From: Pseudomonas nabeulensis
GTDB lineage: Bacteria; Pseudomonadota; Gammaproteobacteria; Pseudomonadales; Pseudomonadaceae
NCBI RefSeq assembly: GCF_004682045.1
Contig: NZ_QUZT01000018.1
Location: 37,773 to 101,772 of the forward strand
Direction: 5' to 3'
Length of the DNA stretch: 64,000 bases
The notes below the pieces were generated by a model. It searched no databases, was not told where the DNA came from, and saw nothing but the letters and a program-made list of their open reading frames with translations. Below, piece after piece: positions 8,705 through 16,813 of this stretch (position 1 is the first letter of the stretch; each line of letters starts with the position of its first letter). The position numbers and the translations under genes are program-made.

Positions 8705-8809
8705 TGTGGGAGGGGGCTTGCCCCCGATGGCGGTGTGTCAGCCACTAAACATGCCAACTGACACTCCCTCATCGGGGGCAAGTCGAGTCGTCGCACCGCC
8801 CCTCCCACA
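8705..8809. repeat. REPIN, hybrid type
   Basis: Left arm TGTGGGAGGGGGCTTGCCCC, right arm an inverted copy that departs after GGGGGCAAGTCGA and passes through GTCGTCGCACC before rejoining CCCTCCCACA. Two REPs in inverted orientation define a REPIN. Located between the lyase gene and dctA. The right arm is of the variant form also seen at 33606 and 49163. Confidence 0.85.
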
Positions 8810-8858
8810 GGGGATCTACGGCGCTACATAGAACCATAACAACAATGAGATCACAGAC

Positions 8859-10163
8859 ATGTCATCCACCCCTGCTAAAAAACCGCTGTACAAGGACCTG
8901 ACGTTCCAGGTCGTTGCCGCCATGTTCCTCGGCATTGCCTTCGGCTTTCTCGCCCCCGAGATGGCCGCCAGTTTCAAGATCCTCGGCGATATCTTCCTCA
9001 AGCTGATCAAGACTGCCGTCGCGCCGTTGGTGTTTTTCACCGTGGTCCACGGCATTGCCTCGGCCGGTGATATCAAGCGTGTCGGCAAGGTCGGCCTGCG
9101 GGCGCTGATCTACTTTGAAGTGGTGTCCACCATCGCCCTGGCCATCGGCCTGTTGTGGGGCAACCTGTTGCAGATCGGTTCCGGCATGCACGACGCGCAC
9201 CCAAGCAGTGCCGCCGCCGCGGCCGCCAGTGCTGCGGTCGCCAAGGGCCATGCGCCCGCCTCGACCATGGACTTTATCTACGGCATCTTCCCCGACAACT
9301 TCGTCGGTGCCTTTGCCGGGGGTCAACTGCTGCAAGTGCTGGTGATCTCGGTGTTGTTCGGCTTCGCCCTGCTGGCGCTGAAACCCGAGCGCCGCGAAGT
9401 GATCGAGGACGGCCTGAACCGCATCTCCGAATGCTTCTTTGAATTCATCAACCTGATCATGAAGTTTGCGCCCCTGGGTGCCTTCGGTTCGGTGGCCTAC
9501 GCGGTGGGCAGCAACGGCACCGCGGTGCTGATGTCGTTGGCCAATCTGGTGTTGATGTTCTACGTCGGTATCGCGTTCTTTATTTTTGTGGTGCTGGGCG
9601 CGGTATGCCGGTTGAGCGGTTTCAGCCTGTGGCGTTTCCTCACCTATATCAAGGATGAGATCTTCATCGTGCTCGGCACCGCTTCGTCGGAAAGCGCGCT
9701 GCCGCGCCTGCTGCAAAAACTCGAGAAGTTCGGGTGTTCCAAGCAGAGCGTCGGCCTGGTGCTGCCTACCGGTTACGCGTTCAACCTCGACGGCACGTCG
9801 ATCTACATGTCGCTGTGCGTGTTGTTTATCGCCAATGCCTACGGCGTGCCGCTGAGCTGGGAACAACAGCTGGGCATCATCGCGATCATGCTGGTGACAT
9901 CCAAAGGCGCGGCGGCGGTATCGGGCGGCAGTTTCGTGGTGTTCGCCGCGACGGTGACCGCCATCGGCGTGCTGCCGGCGGAAGGCCTGGCGCTGCTGTT
10001 TGGCGTGTACCGTTTCATGTCGATGGCGATTGCTACCTGCAACACCATCGGTAACAGCGTCGCAACCGTGGTGGTGTCGAAGTGGTCCGGCGAGTTCTCC
10101 GAGCAGACCGCCAAAGTCGAATATCAACGGGTGCTTGGCCGTGCTGCCGGCGCGGCGTTGTAA
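8859..10163 (+). CDS. dctA: dicarboxylate/amino acid:cation symporter (DctA type)
   Basis: 434-residue inner-membrane protein of the DAACS family, the usual length for DctA. Family features include the serine-rich stretch TASSESALPRLLQKLEKFG (near 265), which belongs to the re-entrant loop, and the conserved NLDGTSIYMSL motif (about 309-319) of the transport core. DctA members import succinate, fumarate, malate and related acids with H+ or Na+. It sits between a lyase and fumarase, so it probably brings in the lyase substrate or a C4 acid. A second, housekeeping dctA is common in pseudomonads, so this copy may be specialised. Confidence 0.9.
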   Translation: MSSTPAKKPLYKDLTFQVVAAMFLGIAFGFLAPEMAASFKILGDIFLKLIKTAVAPLVFFTVVHGIASAGDIKRVGKVGLRALIYFEVVSTIALAIGLLWGNLLQIGSGMHDAHPSSAAAAAASAAVAKGHAPASTMDFIYGIFPDNFVGAFAGGQLLQVLVISVLFGFALLALKPERREVIEDGLNRISECFFEFINLIMKFAPLGAFGSVAYAVGSNGTAVLMSLANLVLMFYVGIAFFIFVVLGAVCRLSGFSLWRFLTYIKDEIFIVLGTASSESALPRLLQKLEKFGCSKQSVGLVLPTGYAFNLDGTSIYMSLCVLFIANAYGVPLSWEQQLGIIAIMLVTSKGAAAVSGGSFVVFAATVTAIGVLPAEGLALLFGVYRFMSMAIATCNTIGNSVATVVVSKWSGEFSEQTAKVEYQRVLGRAAGAAL

Positions 10164-10175
10164 GGGAGCGCCTGG

Positions 10176-11582
10176 ATGAGCACGCTACGAATCGAACACG
10201 ACGCGTTCGGCCCGGTATCCATCCCGGCCGAGCGCTACTGGGGCGCACAGACCCAACGGGCACTGGAGGTGTTCGGCAGTAAACAGCCGTTCGCGCCGAG
10301 CCTGATCCGCGCCTTTGGCCAACAGAAACGCGCCTGTGCCCGCGCCAACGCACGCCTTGGCGCCCTCAAGCCCGAGCTGGCGCAGGCGATTGAACAGGCC
10401 GCCGAGGAATTGGCCAGCGGCGCCTTTGACGCGCATTTTCCGCTGTCGATCTGGCAAACCGGCTCCGGCACCCAGACCAACATGAATGCCAACGAGGTGA
10501 TCGCCAACCGCGCCAACCTGGCTCTCGGCAGCGAACTGGGCAGCAAGTCACCGGTGCATCCCAACGACCACGTCAACCGCTCGCAGTCATCCAACGACAG
10601 CTTCCCCACGGTGATGCACCTGACCACCGTGTTGGAGCTGCGCGGACGCCTGCTGCCGGCCCTCGGTCATCTGCGCAATGAGCTGCAAGCCAAGGCCGAC
10701 GCATGGCAAGACGTATTGAAGATCGGCCGCACCCACCTGATGGACGCCGTGCCCATGAGCCAGGGCCAGGCGTTTGGTGCGTTTGCCCAGCAGATTGCGC
10801 ACGGCATCGCACGTATCGAAGCGTGCCTGCCGCGCTTGCGCCTGCTGCCTCAGGGCGGCACGGCGGTGGGCACCGGGCTGAATACGCCGCAGGGTTTTGA
10901 TGTGGCGTTCTGCGAGGAAATCAGCCGACTGACCGGCGAGCCTTTCGAAACCAACCCGTGCAAGTTCGAAGGCATGGGCACTCACGATGCGCTGGTGGAA
11001 GCTTCCGGTGCGTTGAACGTGCTGGCAGTGTCGCTGAGCAAGATCGCCAACGATATTCGCCTGCTGGGCTCCGGCCCGCGTTGTGGCCTGGGGGAATTGA
11101 TCGTCCCGGATGACGGCCTCACCTCTTCGATCATGCCCGGCAAACGCAACCCCACCATCGCCGAAGTGCTGGTGCAGGCGGCGATGCAGGTGATGGGCAA
11201 TCACACCACCATCACCCTGGCCGGCGCCTCCAGCACATTCGAATTGAACGTGGCCAAGCCGGTGCTGATCCACAACCTGCTGCAATCGATTGAAGTCCTT
11301 ACCGACTGCGTGAGCCTGTTCACCCACAAGCTGCTGCATGGCCTGGAAGTGAACCGCCCGCAGTTGGCGCGCAATGTGGAGCATTCGTTGTTGATGGCGA
11401 CTGCGCTCAATCCGTTATTGGGCTATGACCGAGTCGCGCAGATCACCCGCAAGGCAGCGGATGAAGGGTTGTCACCCAAGGACGCGGCGGTGCAATTGGG
11501 CTTCATCACGGCCGAGGCGTACGCGCAACACGTACGCCCCGAAGCGATGATCCGCCCTGCTACACCGACAGATAACGACTGA
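10176..11582 (+). CDS. fumC: class II fumarate hydratase
   Basis: 468 residues, normal for FumC, which interconverts fumarate and L-malate (EC 4.2.1.2) without an iron-sulfur cluster. Conserved blocks: WQTGSGTQTNMNANEVIANRA near 91-111, NDHVNRSQSSNDSFPT near 130, GRTHLMDAVP near 187 with the catalytic histidine, and the signature loop SSIMPGKRNP near 322. The usual loop is GSSIMPGKVNP, so the residue before SS and the position after K are changed (T and R). Co-directional with dctA with a 12-base gap. The end overlaps the convergent urtE by 23 bases. Confidence 0.92.
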   Translation: MSTLRIEHDAFGPVSIPAERYWGAQTQRALEVFGSKQPFAPSLIRAFGQQKRACARANARLGALKPELAQAIEQAAEELASGAFDAHFPLSIWQTGSGTQTNMNANEVIANRANLALGSELGSKSPVHPNDHVNRSQSSNDSFPTVMHLTTVLELRGRLLPALGHLRNELQAKADAWQDVLKIGRTHLMDAVPMSQGQAFGAFAQQIAHGIARIEACLPRLRLLPQGGTAVGTGLNTPQGFDVAFCEEISRLTGEPFETNPCKFEGMGTHDALVEASGALNVLAVSLSKIANDIRLLGSGPRCGLGELIVPDDGLTSSIMPGKRNPTIAEVLVQAAMQVMGNHTTITLAGASSTFELNVAKPVLIHNLLQSIEVLTDCVSLFTHKLLHGLEVNRPQLARNVEHSLLMATALNPLLGYDRVAQITRKAADEGLSPKDAAVQLGFITAEAYAQHVRPEAMIRPATPTDND

Positions 11583-12249
11583 TCGTCGCCTCATCCACGC
11601 GGTCCCGGGTCTCTTCGATCACGAAGCGGCCCTTTTCGATCACCAGGAAACGGTCGGCGATTTCCAGGGTGAACGACAGCACCTGCTCCGAGACCACAAT
11701 GGTCAAGTCCCGCAGGTTGCGGATCTCTTTGAGCGTGCGTGCAATGTCCTTGATGATCGACGGCTGGATGCCTTCGGTAGGTTCATCCAGCAGCAGCACC
11801 TTGGGGTTGGTCGCCAATGCGCGGGCAATCGCCAGTTGCTGTTGCTGCCCGCCGGACAGGTTGCCGCCCTTGCGCGATTGCATGTCGTAGAGCACCGGGA
11901 ACAGCGCATACAAATCCTCCGGCACCTTGCCCCGCGCCGAGGCCGGAAGGCCGGTCTGGATATTTTCCAGCACCGTCATGCTCGGGAAAATCATGCGGCC
12001 CTGGGGCACGTAGGCGATGCCGCGCTCTACCCGTTCATGGGTTTCCAGCGCAGACACATTGTGCCCATCCACACTCACCTGACCTTTCCACTGCGGCAGG
12101 ATGCCCATCAGGCTCTTGAACAAGGTGGTCTTGCCCATGCCATTGCGGCCCATCACCGCGACAATCTCACGCTTGGCCACATTCAGGTCCAGGTCGTGGA
12201 GAATCTGGCTCTGCCCGTAGCCGCAGGACAACTGGTCGATCTTGAACAT
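11560..12249 (-). CDS. urtE: urea/amide ABC transporter ATP-binding protein UrtE
   Basis: 229-residue ATPase of the branched-chain/urea group. Walker A GRNGMGKT near 33-40, signature LSGGQQQQLAIARAL near 130, Walker B VLLLDEPTEGIQP near 150. The EGIQPSII wording after Walker B is typical of UrtE rather than LivF. Last gene of the minus-strand set urtA-B-C-D-E. Provides energy for uptake of urea or short amides together with UrtD. Overlaps the fumC end by 23 bases. Confidence 0.88.
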   Translation of the reverse strand: MFKIDQLSCGYGQSQILHDLDLNVAKREIVAVMGRNGMGKTTLFKSLMGILPQWKGQVSVDGHNVSALETHERVERGIAYVPQGRMIFPSMTVLENIQTGLPASARGKVPEDLYALFPVLYDMQSRKGGNLSGGQQQQLAIARALATNPKVLLLDEPTEGIQPSIIKDIARTLKEIRNLRDLTIVVSEQVLSFTLEIADRFLVIEKGRFVIEETRDRVDEATISRYLSV

Positions 12250-12259
12250 GCCTGCTTCC

Positions 12260-13018
12260 TCAGTGGCCCAAATACACTTCGATGACTTTAGGGTTGCTTT
12301 GCACCGACTCCATGCTGCCTTCGGCCAGCACCTTGCCCTGGTGCAGCACCGTGACTTTGTGGGCGATGCTTTTGACGAATTCCATGTCGTGCTCGATCAC
12401 CAGCACCGAACGGCCCTGGCTGATACGGTTGAGCAACTCGGCGGTTTGCGCGCGCTCGTTGACGCTCATGCCGGCCACCGGTTCATCCAGCATCAGCAGC
12501 TCCGGGTCTTGCATCAGCAGCATGCCGATTTCCAGCCACTGCTTTTGCCCGTGGGACAACAGGTCGGCCTGTTGTTGCAGCAGGTCGCCGAGGAAGATTT
12601 CCCGGGCGACCTCTTCCACCCGCGCAATCACCTGGGCGTTGCGCTTGAAGAACAGCGCGCCCCAGACCTTGCGTCCCGCCGGATACGACATTTCGAGGTT
12701 TTCGAACACCGTGAGGTTCTCGTAGATCGACGGGTTCTGGAACTTGCGCCCCACACCGGCCCGCACGATGTTGTACTCGCGCATCTTGGTCAGTTCCTGG
12801 CCGTCGAACTGAATACTGCCGCTGGTGGCGCGGGTCTTGCCGCAGATCAGGTCGAGCACCGTGGTTTTACCGGCGCCGTTGGGACCGATCACCACGCGCA
12901 CTTCATTGCGGTCGATATACAGGTTGAGGTTGTCGACCGCCTTGAAGCCGTCGAATGACACGGTGAGGCCCTCGATGGCCAGCACCGGTTTTTTCATTTC
13001 AAAGCCGACGGCGGTCAT
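12260..13018 (-). CDS. urtD: urea/amide ABC transporter ATP-binding protein UrtD
   Basis: 252-residue ABC ATPase with Walker A GPNGAGKT (about 48-55), the RKFQNPSIYENLTVFENLEM stretch that marks UrtD, the degenerate signature LSHGQKQWLEIGMLL, and Walker B LLMLDEPVAGMS. The LSHGQ in place of LSGGQ is normal for UrtD. Its ATG (13016-13018) overlaps the urtC stop by four bases, so translation is coupled. Pairs with UrtE. Confidence 0.88.
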   Translation of the reverse strand: MTAVGFEMKKPVLAIEGLTVSFDGFKAVDNLNLYIDRNEVRVVIGPNGAGKTTVLDLICGKTRATSGSIQFDGQELTKMREYNIVRAGVGRKFQNPSIYENLTVFENLEMSYPAGRKVWGALFFKRNAQVIARVEEVAREIFLGDLLQQQADLLSHGQKQWLEIGMLLMQDPELLMLDEPVAGMSVNERAQTAELLNRISQGRSVLVIEHDMEFVKSIAHKVTVLHQGKVLAEGSMESVQSNPKVIEVYLGH

Positions 13019-14151
13019 GGCTGGGTCTCCAGGATTTTGCTTTTCGCAGCGTTTGCCTTGGGTTTACGCCGCAGCAGTTTCGCCAACGCCTGGCGCCCAT
13101 GGCTCTCCCACAAACCGGCCAGGCCGTTGGGGAAATACATCACCACCGCAATAAACAGCCCGCCCATCAAGTACAGCCACAGCTCGGGGAAGGATTCGGA
13201 AAAGTAGGTCTTGCCGTAGTTCACCAGCAGCGCGCCATACACCGCGCCGAGCAGCGACATGCGCCCGCCCACGGCGGCGAAGATCACCATCTCGATCGAC
13301 GGCACGATGCCGACGAATGAGGGCGACATAAACCCCACCTGCAAGGCAAACATTGCGCCGCCAATCGCCGAAAACGCGGCGGCTATGCAGAACACGAAGA
13401 TCTTGAAGCTGGCCACGTCATAGCCGGAGAAACGCACGCGCTCTTCCTTGTCGCGCATCGCCATCAGCAGGCGGCCCAACTTGGACGCGAGGATAAAACG
13501 CCCGATAAAGATGCAGCCAAACAGCAAGCCGGCGTTGATGAAGTACAGGATCAGCTTGGCGCTGTCGGTGCGCAGGTCCCAGCCGAGCAGGGTCTTGAGG
13601 TCGGTGATGCCGTTGACGCCACCGGTCAAGCCTTGCTGGCCAACGATCAGTACCGTGAGGATCAGCGCAATCGCCTGGGTGACGATGGAGAAATACACAT
13701 CGCCCACCCGCCGCTTGAACAGCGCCATGCCGATGATAAATGCCAGCAGCACCGGCACCGCGATCACGGCGAAAACAGTAAAGCCAAAACTGTGAAACGG
13801 TTGCCACAACAGCGGCAGTTCGGTGATCTGGTTCCAGTCCATAAAGTCCGGAATGCCCGGCGTGGATTGGATCTTGGTGCTCTCCGGGTCCGAGGCTTCG
13901 AGCTTGAGGAACATCGCCATGCAGTAGCCGCCGACGCCAAAGAACACGCCTTGCCCCAGGCTGAGAATGCCGCCGTAACCCCAGCACAACACCAGCCCCA
14001 CCGCGACGAACGCATAGGTCAGGTACTTGCCCACCATGTTCAGGCGGAATGCGTCCAGGGTCAGGGGAAATACCACCAGGATCAGCAGCGCCAACAACAC
14101 AATGCCGATCAGGTTTTGCTGGCCGCCCAGCAGCTTGTCTAAAGCCTTCAT
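13015..14151 (-). CDS. urtC: urea/amide ABC transporter permease UrtC
   Basis: 378-residue inner-membrane permease of the LivM/UrtC type with about 10 helices. GYGGILSLGQGVFFGVGGYCM (near residue 60) is the conserved loop that follows helix 2 in this family. The long insertion after it (about 88-120, with DPESTKIQSTPGIPDFMDW) is typical of UrtC and absent from LivM. It pairs with UrtB to form the channel. Start codon lies 10 bases after the urtB stop. Confidence 0.87.
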   Translation of the reverse strand: MKALDKLLGGQQNLIGIVLLALLILVVFPLTLDAFRLNMVGKYLTYAFVAVGLVLCWGYGGILSLGQGVFFGVGGYCMAMFLKLEASDPESTKIQSTPGIPDFMDWNQITELPLLWQPFHSFGFTVFAVIAVPVLLAFIIGMALFKRRVGDVYFSIVTQAIALILTVLIVGQQGLTGGVNGITDLKTLLGWDLRTDSAKLILYFINAGLLFGCIFIGRFILASKLGRLLMAMRDKEERVRFSGYDVASFKIFVFCIAAAFSAIGGAMFALQVGFMSPSFVGIVPSIEMVIFAAVGGRMSLLGAVYGALLVNYGKTYFSESFPELWLYLMGGLFIAVVMYFPNGLAGLWESHGRQALAKLLRRKPKANAAKSKILETQP

Positions 14152-14161
14152 CCGCTCGCCT

Positions 14162-15079
14162 CTACTTGCGCACTTTGATGGAGAACAACCCTTGCGGGCG
14201 CAGCATCAGGATCAGAATCACCGAGGACAAGGTAAGCACCTTGGCCATCGAGCCACTGAGGAAAAACTCCGACAGCGATTGGGTCTGGGCGATCACGAAC
14301 GCCGAGGCGATGGTGCCGAACAGGCTCTGCGCGCCGCCGAACACCACCACCAGGAAGGTATCGACGATGTACTGCGAACCTGCCGTCGGCCCGGTGGAGC
14401 CAATGGTGGTGAACGCCGCACCCGCCACACCGGCCACACCGCAGCCGAGGGCGAAGGTCATGCGGTCGACCTTGCGCGTATTGATGCCCACTGCACGGCT
14501 CATCAGGCGGTTCTGCACGGTGGCGCGGACTTGCAAGCCCCAGCGCGAGCGGTACAGCATCATGAAGATCGCGCCGGTGAGCAGCAGGGTCAGGCCCATC
14601 ATGAACAGGCCATTGCGCGGGATCTCGATGGAGTCGGTAAAACTCACCGAACCCATCAGCCACGCCGGCGGTTCGGCGCTGACTTCGCGGGCGCCAAACA
14701 CCGAGCGGAAGGTTTGCTGCATCACCAGGGACAGGCCCCAGGTGGCCAGCAAGGTGTCCAGCGGGCGCTTGTACAAGCGGCTGATCATCGCCCATTCCAC
14801 CAGCCAGCCAATGGCACCGGCCACCAGGAATGACAGGGCAATGGCGAAGAAGAAGTAATAGGGTTGGAAGCTTGGCGCAAAGTGCGCCGTGAGGCTGGAA
14901 CACACGTAGGTGGTGTAGGCGCCGATGGTCAGGAACTCACCGTGGGCCATGTTGATCACGCCCATCTGGCCAAAGATGATCGCCAGCCCCAATGCCATCA
15001 GCAACAGCACGCAGAACACGGACAAGCCGTTGAACCCCTGCATTGCCGCGATGGCTCCAAATTCCGATAGCCATTCCAT
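14162..15079 (-). CDS. urtB: urea/amide ABC transporter permease UrtB
   Basis: 305-residue permease of the LivH/UrtB type, hydrophobic throughout. The stretch GLAIIFGQMGVINMAHGEFL (about 32-51) is the family signature. UrtB proteins often carry a long N-terminal extension; this one starts directly at the membrane domain. It is separated from urtA by 211 bases that hold a REPIN and a decamer array, an unusually long gap inside an ABC operon, which may lower permease expression relative to the binding protein. Confidence 0.87.
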   Translation of the reverse strand: MEWLSEFGAIAAMQGFNGLSVFCVLLLMALGLAIIFGQMGVINMAHGEFLTIGAYTTYVCSSLTAHFAPSFQPYYFFFAIALSFLVAGAIGWLVEWAMISRLYKRPLDTLLATWGLSLVMQQTFRSVFGAREVSAEPPAWLMGSVSFTDSIEIPRNGLFMMGLTLLLTGAIFMMLYRSRWGLQVRATVQNRLMSRAVGINTRKVDRMTFALGCGVAGVAGAAFTTIGSTGPTAGSQYIVDTFLVVVFGGAQSLFGTIASAFVIAQTQSLSEFFLSGSMAKVLTLSSVILILMLRPQGLFSIKVRK

Positions 15080-15120
15080 GATGATGGTCTCCTACAAAAG
15101 AGATGAAATGCAGACTGCTT

Positions 15121-15170
15121 TTGCTTGGCTTTGCTTGGCTTTGCTTGGTTTTGCTTGGTTTTGCTTGGCT
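15121..15170. repeat. five tandem copies of a 10-bp unit
   Basis: TTGCTTGGCT occurs five times in a row (copies three and four read TTGCTTGGTT), with partial copies on both sides (15116-15120 and 15171-15176). It lies in the urtA-urtB gap, in the leader of urtB. On the coding strand the unit reads AGCCAAGCAA. Confidence 0.9.
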
Positions 15171-15178
15171 TGGCTTTA

Positions 15179-15267
15179 TGTGGGAGGGGGCTTGCCCCCG
15201 ATAGCGGTGGGCCAGCAACAAATCAGGTGACTGACACTCCCTCATCGGGGGCAAGCCCCCTCCCACA
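15179..15267. repeat. REPIN in the urtA-urtB gap
   Basis: TGTGGGAGGGGGCTTGCCCC arm and its inverted copy GGGGCAAGCCCCCTCCCACA around a short unique centre. Placed inside the operon right after urtA, where the hairpin could protect the urtA message from 3' decay. Confidence 0.9.
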
Positions 15268-15290
15268 TTCAAACCTCTTACATCAGTTGG

Positions 15291-16499
15291 TTATTGGTAG
15301 CCCTTTGGAAACGGATTCGGCTCGATCAGATCCGACTCGTAAATCACCTTGAACTGCCCATCCGGCTGCACTTCACCAATGCGCGACTTGCTCCACAGGT
15401 GATGGTTCTCGTGGATCTTCACATAGCCTTCCGGCGCGGTTTTCAGCTCGATGCCCGGTGAGGCCGCGACGACTTTATCCACGTCGAAACTGCCGGCCTT
15501 CTCCACCGCGGCTTTCCACAGCCATGGGCCGAGGTACGCCGCCTGGGTCACGTCGCCGATCACCGCGTCCTTGCCGTACTTGGCCTTGAAGGCTTCGACG
15601 AAGGCTTTGTTGTTGGGGTTGTCCAGGCTCTGGAAGTACTTCATCGAGGCGTAGAAACCGGCCATGTTTTCGCCGCCGATGCCGAGCAACTCATCCTCGG
15701 TCACCGACAGGGTCAGCAAGGTTTGCTTGGATGAATTCACACCCGCCGCGTTGAGCTGTTTGTAGAAGGCCACGTTGGAGCCGCCCACCACCGCGGCGAA
15801 CACCACATCCGGTTTTTTCAGCTTGACCTTGTTGATCAGCGAACCGAACTGGGTGTTGCCCAGCGGGTAGTAGTCTTCGCCGACCACGGTGCCGTGCAGC
15901 ACGTTTTCAATGTGCTTGCGCGCGATCTTCATCGAGGTACGCGGCCAGATGTAGTCCGAGCCCACCAGGTAGAAGGTCTTGGCGCCTTTGGTCTTGGCGA
16001 TCCAGTCGAGGCTGGCGAGGATTTGCTGGGTGGCTTCCTGGCCGGTGTAGATCACGTTTTTCGACTGCTCCAACCCTTCATAAAAGGTCGGGTAGTAGAG
16101 CAAGCCGTTTTCTTTCTCGAAGATCGGCAACACGGCTTTGCGCGAGGCCGAGGTCCAGCAGCCAAAAACCGCGGCGACCTTGTCGTTGACCAGCAATTTC
16201 TTGGCTTTTTCAGCGAAGGTCGGCCAGTCGGACGCACCGTCTTCCTGGATCACCTTGATCTGCCGTCCCAGGATCCCGCCCGAGGCGTTGATCTGTTCGA
16301 TGGCCAGGCGCTCGGCCTGGATCGAGCCGGTTTCGGAAATCGCCATGGTGCCGGTGGCCGAGTGCAGCTGGCCGACAGTGACTTCAGTGGGGGTCACGGC
16401 CAGCCCTTCGTTATCGGCCAGCACGCCCTGGCTGAACAAAGCGGCGGCCAACAATGACAGGGCCAACAGCGGTGTGGAGCGGATCAATCGTGGTGCCAT
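15291..16499 (-). CDS. urtA: urea/amide ABC transporter substrate-binding protein UrtA
   Basis: 402 residues with a signal peptide (MAPRLIRSTPLLALSLLAAA, cleavage near VLA-DN). The mature part matches the UrtA/AmiC/FmdD group: ASDWPTFAEKAKKLL, VAAVFGCWTSASRKAVLP, LVGSDYIWPRTSMKIARKH. UrtA binds urea and relatives; the Methylophilus FmdD protein of the same group binds short amides. Given the linked fmdA and amiE genes, either substrate class is possible. The ATG at 16497-16499 was chosen over upstream in-frame starts because it places the signal peptide at the N terminus. A dyad shared with fmdA lies 78 bases upstream. Confidence 0.88.
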   Translation of the reverse strand: MAPRLIRSTPLLALSLLAAALFSQGVLADNEGLAVTPTEVTVGQLHSATGTMAISETGSIQAERLAIEQINASGGILGRQIKVIQEDGASDWPTFAEKAKKLLVNDKVAAVFGCWTSASRKAVLPIFEKENGLLYYPTFYEGLEQSKNVIYTGQEATQQILASLDWIAKTKGAKTFYLVGSDYIWPRTSMKIARKHIENVLHGTVVGEDYYPLGNTQFGSLINKVKLKKPDVVFAAVVGGSNVAFYKQLNAAGVNSSKQTLLTLSVTEDELLGIGGENMAGFYASMKYFQSLDNPNNKAFVEAFKAKYGKDAVIGDVTQAAYLGPWLWKAAVEKAGSFDVDKVVAASPGIELKTAPEGYVKIHENHHLWSKSRIGEVQPDGQFKVIYESDLIEPNPFPKGYQ

Positions 16500-16565
16500 G
16501 GGGCGACTCCTCTGCAATGAGGGGTCCAGCATGGCGGCAAGGGGCCAGCTCGGGTATACGCAGCC

Positions 16566-16598
16566 TGACGTAACGGCGTACGTCATTTGACGTATGCC
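16566..16598. promoter_or_regulatory. three TGACGTA half-sites upstream of urtA, including TACGT-N6-ACGTA
   Basis: TGACGTA at 16566-16572, its inverse TACGTCA at 16579-16585 and TGACGTA again at 16588-16594. The inner pair forms TACGT-CATTTG-ACGTA, the same arrangement as upstream of fmdA (6437-6454); flanking GGC and GCC extend the dyad to 16575-16598. Candidate binding site of a dimeric activator of urtA. Confidence 0.6.
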
Positions 16599-16654
16599 GC
16601 GGCGCACCATTTTCGAGCAGGATCGCGCCCGCCCCACTGCCAATGGCGATCCAA

Positions 16655-16743
16655 TGTGGGAGGGGGCTTGCCCCCGATAGCAGTGGGTCAGTCAACTGAT
16701 GAGTCACAGATACACCGCTATCGGGGGCAAGCCCCCTCCCACA
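16655..16743. repeat. REPIN between urtA and the NCS1-kinase gene
   Basis: Inverted pair of TGTGGGAGGGGGCTTGCCCC arms with a centre including CAGTGGGTCAGTC. It fills most of the 314-base divergent region 16500-16813 together with the urtA dyad; nothing else is apparent there. Confidence 0.9.
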
Positions 16744-16813
16744 TTTGCCCCCCTTCGTCTGCAAGGGCATGGAACTTGCTCATTCACCTCGTCCCCTTCT
16801 GGAGATCCCCACC

